This document shows positions 1 through 4,784 of a stretch of DNA of 5,789 nt, piece by piece. Source of the DNA: an uncultured Lachnospiraceae bacterium (GTDB taxonomy: Bacteria; Bacillota; Clostridia; Lachnospirales; Lachnospiraceae). The stretch covers positions 1 to 5,789 of the forward strand of contig CACYEU010000059.1 in assembly GCA_902773445.1 (NCBI GenBank). The letters are read 5' to 3'. The notes beneath the pieces are model-generated. The model did not search any database. It saw only the letters and a list, made by a program, of their open reading frames with translations, and was not told the origin of the DNA. Made by a program: the position numbers and the translations under genes. Every line of letters begins with the position of its first letter. The stretch's first letter is position 1.

Positions 1-678
1 GAGATAATTCAAAACAGCTGATTTGATTCCGCTGAATGAAAAATCAAGCGGCGCCTCATCGACATGAGCTCTCGGAAAATCGATCGCGTCCGGATTACCC
101 TGGTCTGACAGTTTATCAAGCAGGACTCCGCCGGGATAACCGAGGCCGATCGCGCGCGCGACTTTGTCAAATGCTTCGCCTGCCGCGTCATCTCTGGTCT
201 GTGCGATCACGCTGTATTCACAATAGCCTTTGACATGGACGAGATGTGTGTGTCCTCCTGAGACCACCAGACACAGATAAGGCGGTTCCAGTTCAGGATG
301 CTCAATATAATTCGCGCATATATGTCCTTTGATGTGGTGAACGCCGACAAGCGGTCTGCCGCATGCGTATGCGATCGCTTTGGCTTCCGACACGCCGACA
401 AGGAGCGGCCCGACAAGCCCGGGGCCGTATGTCACAGCCACCGCGTCGATCTCTGAGAGTTTCATATCCGCGTCGGCCAGCGCTTTTTCGATGACCTGAT
501 TGATCTTTTCGATATGTTTTCTTGAGGCAATTTCAGGGACTACTCCGCCGTACTCCCTGTGAATGCTGATCTGCGAATAGATCACGTTGGACAGAACGGT
601 ACGTCCGTTCCGAACGACCGCAGCGGATGTTTCATCGCACGAGCTCTCAATTGCCAGAATTGTGACTGTTTCAGCCAT
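1..678 (-). CDS. tsaD: tRNA N6-adenosine threonylcarbamoyltransferase TsaD (3' end outside window)
   Basis: This is the catalytic ASKHA-fold subunit that transfers the threonylcarbamoyl group from threonylcarbamoyl-AMP to A37 of ANN-decoding tRNAs, acting in the cytoplasm with TsaB and TsaE. The visible 226 residues begin MAETVTILAIESSCDETSAA. They contain the metal-binding HHIKGH motif (H115 and H119), the nucleotide-binding VSGGHTHL segment (139-146), DDAAGEAFDKVAR (163-175), YPGG (181-184) and FSFSGIKSAV (213-222), all typical of TsaD. Family members are about 340 residues, so roughly 110 C-terminal residues, including the last conserved Asp-containing phosphate/metal motif, lie beyond base 1. 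The start is supported by an AAAGGA ribosome binding site (complement of 687-692), 8 nt upstream. It is the last visible gene of the leftward operon, 32 nt after the RNase Z stop. No frame break is visible. Confidence 0.97.
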   Translation of the reverse strand, partial: MAETVTILAIESSCDETSAAVVRNGRTVLSNVIYSQISIHREYGGVVPEIASRKHIEKINQVIEKALADADMKLSEIDAVAVTYGPGLVGPLLVGVSEAKAIAYACGRPLVGVHHIKGHICANYIEHPELEPPYLCLVVSGGHTHLVHVKGYCEYSVIAQTRDDAAGEAFDKVARAIGLGYPGGVLLDKLSDQGNPDAIDFPRAHVDEAPLDFSFSGIKSAVLNYL

Positions 679-695
679 CGTTTATGTCCTTTCAG

Positions 696-710
696 CTGCC
701 CCGCCGGCAG
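696..710 (-). repeat. Short GC-rich hairpin between RNase Z gene and tsaD
   Basis: On the minus strand, CTGCC and GGCAG flank a 5-nt GGCGG loop immediately after the RNase Z stop codon and just before the tsaD ribosome binding site. The stem is only 5 bp and no U tract follows, so this is not an intrinsic terminator. It could modestly affect tsaD translation or protect the upstream mRNA end, or it may be chance. Confidence 0.35.
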
Positions 711-1622
711 TTATTCATCGATAAAATCAAGTTCGGCAGTTTTTCCGTCCTTCCCGACATAAGTGCGCGGGAAAATCTGACGCAATTCATCAAGATACTG
801 TTCGGGATGGTTAACCGACGGTGAAAAATGCGTGAGCCACAGCTGTCCGGCATCCGCGTCGCGCGCGATCGCCGCAGCCTCTCTCATCATCATATGCTTA
901 TATCCCTTGGCCTTGGCTACTTTGTCGGGCTCAGCGTACATGCCTTCGCAGATCAGCAGATCCGAGCCCGCTGCATGGCGCGCAATCGATTCTGTCGGTC
1001 TTGTATCGGTCGTATAGGTGACCTTGATCCCGCGTCTGTCGGGTCCGAGCACCATATCCGGAGTCCAGACTGTCCCGTTCTCTTCGATCGTCTCTCCGCT
1101 TTGAAGCCGTCCCCAGTAAGGTTTCGGAATCCCGTGTCCGATAGCCCTGTCGACATCGAATTTCCCGACCCTTGGCACACGGATGCTGTATCCGTAGCAG
1201 GTCACGTTATGATTGACTTTGAACGCATCGATCAGCACATCTCCTCTGTCAAATGTCTGCTCAGCACCGCTGAATTCAATCATCCGGATCTCGAACGGCA
1301 GATCGGGCGCGATCACACGCAGCGAATTCACGACGCGCTCGAGACCGCGCGGTCCAATCAACGTCAGAGGCTCAGTCCTGTCGCTGTTGCCCATCGTCAG
1401 CAACAGCCCGGGGAGGCCGCTGATATGATCTCCGTGGTAATGTGTAAAGCAGATCAGGTCGATCGGTTTAAAGCTCCAGCCCTTCTCCCGGACCGCGATC
1501 TGTGTACCTTCTCCGCAGTCGATCAGAATCGAACTGCCGTTGATCCGAAGCATCAGCGATGTGAGCCATCTGTATGGCAGAGGCATCATTCCGCCGGTTC
1601 CAAGCAAACATACATCCAACAT
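711..1622 (-). CDS. rnz: Ribonuclease Z-type metallo-beta-lactamase-fold hydrolase (tRNA 3' processing)
   Basis: This is probably the zinc-dependent endonuclease that removes 3' trailers from precursor tRNAs, especially those without an encoded CCA. The 303-residue length fits the bacterial short form. The zinc-ligand motif HYHGDH covers residues 61-66. Other matching ligands are H138 in VNHNVTCYGY, D206 in TDTRP and H265 in LTHFSP. CGEGTQ (36-41), GLPGLL (69-74) and a flexible-arm-like GIPKPYWGRLQSGE segment (about 164-177) also match RNase Z. Two places differ from the textbook family: GTGGMMPLPYRW replaces the usual GTGSGxPxxxRN region, and TDTRP replaces GDTRP. I recall similar proteins in clostridia. 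The start has a GGAG site (complement of 1630-1633) 7 nt upstream and lies one base after the rimI stop, so it is co-transcribed. Another RNA or phosphodiester substrate cannot be excluded. Confidence 0.88.
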   Translation of the reverse strand: MLDVCLLGTGGMMPLPYRWLTSLMLRINGSSILIDCGEGTQIAVREKGWSFKPIDLICFTHYHGDHISGLPGLLLTMGNSDRTEPLTLIGPRGLERVVNSLRVIAPDLPFEIRMIEFSGAEQTFDRGDVLIDAFKVNHNVTCYGYSIRVPRVGKFDVDRAIGHGIPKPYWGRLQSGETIEENGTVWTPDMVLGPDRRGIKVTYTTDTRPTESIARHAAGSDLLICEGMYAEPDKVAKAKGYKHMMMREAAAIARDADAGQLWLTHFSPSVNHPEQYLDELRQIFPRTYVGKDGKTAELDFIDE

Positions 1623-1623
1623 G

Positions 1624-2064
1624 TTATTTCTCCGTCATGACTTTGATCATCCGAACGGCATCGTCCGGAGGGTCTCTGTAAAAACTCCTTTGAATAAAAA
1701 TCTCTTCAAAACCGTGTTTTATATAGAATGCGCGGGCCGGCTTATTGCCTGCGCGAACTTCAAGCACGATTTGCGGAACACGTTGTTCCTCCAAAAACAA
1801 AAGAACCGCCGCCAACAGCTGTGACGCGATTCCACGGCGCCTAGAATTCCTGCTGACTGCGATCTGAACCAGTTCGGCTCCGTCCGAATCGAAGTAGACG
1901 ACCGCATATGCGCAAAGAATACCACTCTCTTCCGCCACCCAGACACGCGCTGTCTCCGTCTTCAGTGTTCCGGCAAATCCTTCCGCTGTCCAGCTGTCAG
2001 GTTCCTGTGCCGAGATCGCTGCGAGTGCTTCTGTTTCATCCGGGGCAGCAAGTCTGATCTTCAT
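1624..2064 (-). CDS. rimI: Ribosomal protein S18-alanine N-acetyltransferase RimI
   Basis: This GNAT-family acetyltransferase is expected to transfer acetyl from acetyl-CoA to the N-terminal alanine of ribosomal protein S18. Its 146 residues match the usual RimI length. The core includes AELVQIAV (63-70), the acetyl-CoA pyrophosphate loop RRRGIA (75-80), LEVRAGNKPARAFYIKHGF (101-119) and the C-terminal FYRDPPDDAVRM signature (128-139). E102 and Y114 correspond by motif to the catalytic Glu and Tyr of characterized RimI. The start overlaps the tsaB stop as ATGA (2061-2064), indicating translational coupling, and a GGGAGAG site (complement of 2071-2077) lies 6 nt upstream. Its place between tsaB and tsaD is common in Firmicutes. 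S18 specificity is inferred from family and context; some relatives may acetylate other N-termini. Confidence 0.93.
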   Translation of the reverse strand: MKIRLAAPDETEALAAISAQEPDSWTAEGFAGTLKTETARVWVAEESGILCAYAVVYFDSDGAELVQIAVSRNSRRRGIASQLLAAVLLFLEEQRVPQIVLEVRAGNKPARAFYIKHGFEEIFIQRSFYRDPPDDAVRMIKVMTEK

Positions 2065-2792
2065 TTCTGACTCTCCCGGAACTTCTTCATGCGCTCAGCC
2101 TGTGTGATCCTGTGATAGTCCGGGACGAATTCACCGGCGCCGACCGCATGTCCTTCGCAGGCAGCATGAAGAGCAAGCGCTCCGACGGCTGCCGCTCTCT
2201 GCGCACGAAGGTGTACCGGCGCAATTGTGATCTCTGTCTGGTCCGATCCGTTCTCTGTCAGCGTCTGACGCAAAAGATCCGCATACAGAACTGCGCCGTC
2301 TCCGGACAGGAGGATATGTCTGTTTCCTGCTGTCTGCGCTATCAGCTCGCCCAGTTCGTGAACCGATAAAGCATCTGTCGGATGAATGATCTCAAACCCT
2401 TTACAGTCCCACCTGTAGAGCCCTGTATAAACCGTCTCGTTGCGCGCATCGATCATCGGACAGATCAGCCCTTCGGACGGTCCTGACGCATATGCCATCG
2501 CATCGGTCGTTGATATGCCGATCAGTTTCTTGTCCAGTGCAAGTCCGAGACCCTTCGCAAGTGCCGCGCCGATCCTCAAACCGGTGAACGACCCCGGCCC
2601 TTCGGCAAGCGCAATCGCATCGATATCCGCAAGCCCGACCTGTGCGCTTTCGATCATTTGCCTGATCATGGGGAGCAGAGTCTGCGAATGGGTCATTTTA
2701 TTGTTGATACTCATTTCCGCGACAACTTTGTCTTCAGTGACCAGTGCGCATGAAGCCGTCATCCCGGATGAGTCTATACTTAAGATGAGCAT
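2061..2792 (-). CDS. tsaB: tRNA threonylcarbamoyladenosine biosynthesis protein TsaB
   Basis: TsaB is the non-catalytic ASKHA-fold partner of TsaD in the bacterial t6A complex, forming the heterodimer that TsaE binds. The 243-residue protein begins MLILSIDSSG and contains HSQTLLPMI (35-43), the family hallmark GPGSFTGLRIG (65-75), MIDARNETVYTG (113-124) and the C-terminal PDYHRITQAER motif (224-234). Length and motif order agree with full-length TsaB. Its start lies within the last codons of tsaE, with a 13-nt overlap in another frame, and the strong AGGAGG ribosome binding site is inside tsaE coding sequence. The stop overlaps the rimI start by 4 nt. TsaB and TsaE should therefore be made in coordinated amounts from one mRNA. 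No truncation or frameshift is seen. Confidence 0.97.
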   Translation of the reverse strand: MLILSIDSSGMTASCALVTEDKVVAEMSINNKMTHSQTLLPMIRQMIESAQVGLADIDAIALAEGPGSFTGLRIGAALAKGLGLALDKKLIGISTTDAMAYASGPSEGLICPMIDARNETVYTGLYRWDCKGFEIIHPTDALSVHELGELIAQTAGNRHILLSGDGAVLYADLLRQTLTENGSDQTEITIAPVHLRAQRAAAVGALALHAACEGHAVGAGEFVPDYHRITQAERMKKFRESQK

Positions 2793-3208
2793 ACGATCCT
2801 CCTGTGATCGAACCGGCCGTCGTCAGCTCTGTTGATCATCACATAAACTGTGCGCGGAGGAAGGATCTCCCTGATCTTCTCTCCCCATTCGATCAGACAG
2901 GCTCCGGCCCCGTCCAGCATCTCAGATATTCCGATTTCTTCCATTTCATCGGGATCTTCGATCCTGTAGACATCCATATGGTAGAGCGGCATACGCCCCT
3001 CTTCATAGGATTTGAGGATCGTGAATGTCGGACTCGTGACAGGACTTGTAACGCCAAGCCCCTCCGCGAAGCCTTTGGCGAAAACCGTTTTGCCTGCACC
3101 GAGGTCTCCGGACAGAACGTAAACATCGCCCGGCAAAGCTTTTTCACCGAACTGCCGTCCCAGTGAAAATGTCTCAGCCTCATTAAAGGAATCGATCAGC
3201 TTTTCCAT
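2780..3208 (-). CDS. tsaE: tRNA threonylcarbamoyladenosine biosynthesis ATPase TsaE
   Basis: TsaE is the P-loop ATPase that binds the TsaB-TsaD dimer and supports multiple turnover of the t6A transfer reaction. The 142 residues show Walker A SGDLGAGKT (33-41), the switch-like VTSPTFTI (57-64), HMDVYRI with D79 (77-83) and the Walker B-like CLIEWGEKI with E107 and W108 (104-112). All are standard for the family (formerly YjeE/YdiB), as is the length. The start overlaps the upstream YcxB-like gene by 13 nt, and an AGAGGG site (complement of 3213-3218) sits 4 nt upstream. The last codons contain the ribosome binding site and start of tsaB; the short C-terminal tail RRIVCSS is partly shaped by that embedded AGGAGG. 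Confidence 0.97.
   Translation of the reverse strand: MEKLIDSFNEAETFSLGRQFGEKALPGDVYVLSGDLGAGKTVFAKGFAEGLGVTSPVTSPTFTILKSYEEGRMPLYHMDVYRIEDPDEMEEIGISEMLDGAGACLIEWGEKIREILPPRTVYVMINRADDGRFDHRRIVCSS
2798..2803 (-). promoter_or_regulatory. Ribosome binding site of tsaB inside the tsaE coding region
   Basis: The minus strand reads AGGAGG five bases before the tsaB ATG at 2792. It is the strongest anti-16S match in the operon and fixes the tsaB start although it lies within tsaE, where it encodes the Arg-Arg pair near the TsaE C-terminus. Confidence 0.85.
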
Positions 3209-3744
3209 TTGACCCTCTTCCGGTGGGCGACATGCCGTTCGATCAGGCCCTTGACTGTGTCGGTTTTATCACCAAGCGTGCGTTTCGGCACGATAACTGC
3301 CCGTGTCTTGTCGAGATAAAGCAGCAGATCGCAGGATGTTTCGCATACCTTGTAGAACTTTCTCCACTTGATAAAGTATGCGTCGTCGCCGACATTGCTT
3401 TTGAGACCTTCGATCAGAAATGTATATTGGATATCAGGTGCCTTGCGGTCCAGCGCACGCATCTTGGCTCTCAGGCACAAAAGCAGCGGAATGCCCAAAA
3501 ACACAAAACCGATGACAAGGAAAAACAGTGCACGGTTTAACGCAGGTGCCTTGTCCCAGTAAATGACAAGCATGACGATCGCTGCGAGGCCGGCCGCAAG
3601 TGTCAGAAGCCCTGCAGCCGATGTGTATGTGTTGTAAAAGAGGAAACTACGGTATTCTCTTTCCGTCAGCTTTCCGTCAAATACCAGATCGGTTTTCTTT
3701 GATTCTTCCTGGATCTGTTCGATTAATTCTGTCCTGTTGCCCAT
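3196..3744 (-). CDS. YcxB-like two-TM membrane protein of unknown function
   Basis: The 182-residue product has a charged N-terminus (1-42), two hydrophobic helices at about 43-63 and 72-92 joined by a short loop, and a basic C-terminal domain. That domain (about 106-172) contains YTFLIEGL, WRKFYKVCE, LLLYLDKTRAVIVPKR and a GLIERHV end. This pattern, including the IPKR-type turn, matches the YcxB-like family as I remember it. Proteins of this family are poorly characterized, so no biochemical role is assigned. The helical hairpin suggests that both ends face the cytoplasm, though orientation is inferred. It is the first gene of the leftward operon. An AAAGGAGAG site (complement of 3751-3759) six bases upstream supports the start, and its end overlaps tsaE by 13 nt. 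Whether it contributes to tRNA modification or is only carried along is unclear. Confidence 0.85.
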   Translation of the reverse strand: MGNRTELIEQIQEESKKTDLVFDGKLTEREYRSFLFYNTYTSAAGLLTLAAGLAAIVMLVIYWDKAPALNRALFFLVIGFVFLGIPLLLCLRAKMRALDRKAPDIQYTFLIEGLKSNVGDDAYFIKWRKFYKVCETSCDLLLYLDKTRAVIVPKRTLGDKTDTVKGLIERHVAHRKRVKWKS

Positions 3745-3750
3745 TCAATA

Positions 3751-3759
3751 CTCTCCTTT
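3751..3759 (-). promoter_or_regulatory. Ribosome binding site of the operon's first gene
   Basis: The minus strand reads AAAGGAGAG, six bases before the ATG at 3744. This strong site confirms the start of the YcxB-like gene, since no upstream coding sequence would deliver ribosomes to it. Confidence 0.85.
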
Positions 3760-3771
3760 GTTAAGATCCTG

Positions 3772-3796
3772 ATTTATGCTGAATGCCCGCATAAAT
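3772..3796 (-). promoter_or_regulatory. Perfect 8-bp inverted repeat at the predicted operon transcription start
   Basis: ATTTATGC (3772-3779) and GCATAAAT (3789-3796) form a perfect inverted repeat around a 9-nt loop. On the minus strand it begins about 7 nt downstream of the -10 box, so the transcript would start with, or just before, this stem-loop. It lies 12 nt upstream of the ribosome binding site. It could be a 5'-end-protecting hairpin or a 25-bp hyphenated operator bound by a dimeric repressor. No U-rich tail follows, so it is not an obvious terminator or attenuator. Confidence 0.55.
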
Positions 3797-3803
3797 TCAT
3801 AAT

Positions 3804-3833
3804 ATTTTATCATGTTTAAAGGTGCTTTGTAAA
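3804..3833 (-). promoter_or_regulatory. Predicted sigma-A-type promoter of the t6A/RNase Z operon
   Basis: On the minus strand, TTTACA (-35; complement of 3828-3833) is separated by 18 nt from TAAAAT (-10; complement of 3804-3809). A TG dinucleotide one base before the -10 makes it an extended -10 promoter. Predicted transcription starts near 3797, giving a 5' leader of about 50 nt before the YcxB-like start. An imperfect dyad (CATAATA at 3798-3804 and TATCATG at 3808-3814, one mismatch) overlaps the -10. Confidence 0.7.
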
Positions 3834-3883
3834 TGGATTTTTCCCTCCCGGAACTGTGTGCCTGTGCGCTTCCGCTCTAAATA

Positions 3884-3892
3884 TGTTATACT
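3884..3892 (+). promoter_or_regulatory. Predicted extended -10 promoter of the phosphodiesterase-mutY unit
   Basis: TGTTATACT contains a good -10 hexamer (TATACT, 3887-3892) preceded by the extended TG element. I see no convincing -35 hexamer 16-18 nt upstream, so the promoter probably relies on the extended -10. Transcription would start near 3899, leaving a leader of about 22 nt that carries the ribosome binding site. Confidence 0.6.
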
Positions 3893-3908
3893 TGCGGAGA
3901 GAGTTTTC

Positions 3909-3913
3909 AGGAG
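3909..3913 (+). promoter_or_regulatory. Ribosome binding site deciding the phosphodiesterase start
   Basis: AGGAG lies seven bases before the ATG at 3921. It supports this start over an in-frame ATG at 3822, which would begin upstream of the promoter -10 box and add 33 residues unlike the family. Confidence 0.85.
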
Positions 3914-3920
3914 ATTGCAT

Positions 3921-4784
3921 ATGATTGTATTACGTATCTTTTTCATACTTGTCTTCCTGGTGATCCTGTTCTTTCTGTTTTCGATCCTGCCGCGGAGCAC
4001 GCGCAGAAGGGACATGCTTCACTACAAGGGACTGGGGTTCGCGCACCGCGGACTTCACTCGGTCTATGCCCCCGAGAATTCTCTTCCGGCATTCGATGCA
4101 GCTGTGAAAGCCGGTATTCCGATCGAATTGGATCTTCATCTGACCAAAGATAAACGGATCATCGTCTTTCACGACGACAATCTGAAGCGGATGTGCGGTG
4201 TTGACCGCGCTCCCGAAGAGCTGACATATTCACAGATCAAGCTGCTGACACTCGAAGAAACCGACGAACCGATCCCTCTGTTCCGCGATGTGCTGATGCT
4301 GGTAGCCGGTAAAGTCCCTCTGATGATCGAGCTGAAGATCAAGGGGCGGGACATGGAACTGTGCCGCCGTGTTGATCATTTGCTGCGCGATTACAAAGGC
4401 GTCTATCTGATCCAGTCATTTAACACGCTCGCTCTGCAGTGGTACAGGAAAAACGCGCCGCAGATCCTGCGCGGTCAGCTCTCCTACGATTTGAAGACAA
4501 AGCAGAATGTCCTGCCGACATCTCTGCGCCTGGTCACGCGTTTCCTGGTCTGCAATCTGTACGGCCGGCCTGATTTTATTTCATACCGTTATCTCAACCG
4601 GCGCAATTTCGCGCTCGCGCTCGTGCATTTTGTATTCCGCTGTCCGGTCGCGCTCTGGACGATCCGCAACCAGCGCGACTACACACAGGGCATGCAGTTT
4701 TTCGATATCATGATCTTTGAAGGATTTATCCCTGAAAAAGAGATCAAGACACATCAGACAGGCTTTATGAAATGGCGTCGGTAA
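3921..4784 (+). CDS. Membrane-anchored glycerophosphodiester phosphodiesterase (GDPD family)
   Basis: Enzymes of this TIM-barrel family hydrolyse glycerophosphodiesters to glycerol 3-phosphate and an alcohol, in phospholipid recycling or on lipoteichoic-acid-type polymers. The 287-residue protein starts with a strongly hydrophobic helix (about 3-23) followed by basic PRSTRRR, which predicts an N-terminal anchor. The catalytic domain follows: GFAHRG with H42, PENS (51-54), IELDLHLTKD with E69 and D71, VFHDD with H84, IELK with E137, then IQSFN (164-168), RGQLS (184-188), LWTIRN (245-250) and FEGFIPE (266-272). H42 and H84 fit the catalytic histidines and E69, D71 and E137 the metal ligands. 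The AGGAG site sets the start at 3921. The gene opens the rightward unit and overlaps mutY by 13 nt. The exact substrate, and whether the barrel faces the outside, cannot be read from the sequence. Confidence 0.94.
   Translation: MIVLRIFFILVFLVILFFLFSILPRSTRRRDMLHYKGLGFAHRGLHSVYAPENSLPAFDAAVKAGIPIELDLHLTKDKRIIVFHDDNLKRMCGVDRAPEELTYSQIKLLTLEETDEPIPLFRDVLMLVAGKVPLMIELKIKGRDMELCRRVDHLLRDYKGVYLIQSFNTLALQWYRKNAPQILRGQLSYDLKTKQNVLPTSLRLVTRFLVCNLYGRPDFISYRYLNRRNFALALVHFVFRCPVALWTIRNQRDYTQGMQFFDIMIFEGFIPEKEIKTHQTGFMKWRR

Noticed and set aside
150..162. A short CG-alternating run in tsaD
   Set aside because: It encodes the normal conserved KVARAIG region of TsaD, so codon choice explains it.
371..872. 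Two GCGATCGC octamers (371-378 and 865-872), resembling the cyanobacterial HIP1 repeat
   Set aside because: Only two copies occur, both within coding sequence of a lineage that favours GCG and ATC codons, and nothing else suggests cyanobacteria.
828..1640. A 270-codon open frame on the plus strand opposite the RNase Z gene
   Set aside because: The translation shows no recognizable domain or convincing start signal and lies entirely antisense to a well-supported gene with conserved motifs. It is a codon-bias shadow.
2440..2835. A 131-codon plus-strand open frame opposite tsaB
   Set aside because: It is a serine/isoleucine-rich translation without motifs, antisense to the unmistakable TsaB frame.
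3840..3883. Possible riboswitch or small RNA between the two divergent promoters
   Set aside because: The stretch is short and upstream of both predicted transcription starts, with no stem-loop array or U tract.
3822..3920. A 33-residue N-terminal extension of the phosphodiesterase from an upstream in-frame ATG
   Set aside because: It spans the predicted promoter and lacks a ribosome binding site, and the hydrophobic anchor expected at the N-terminus starts at the downstream ATG, which has a good AGGAG.
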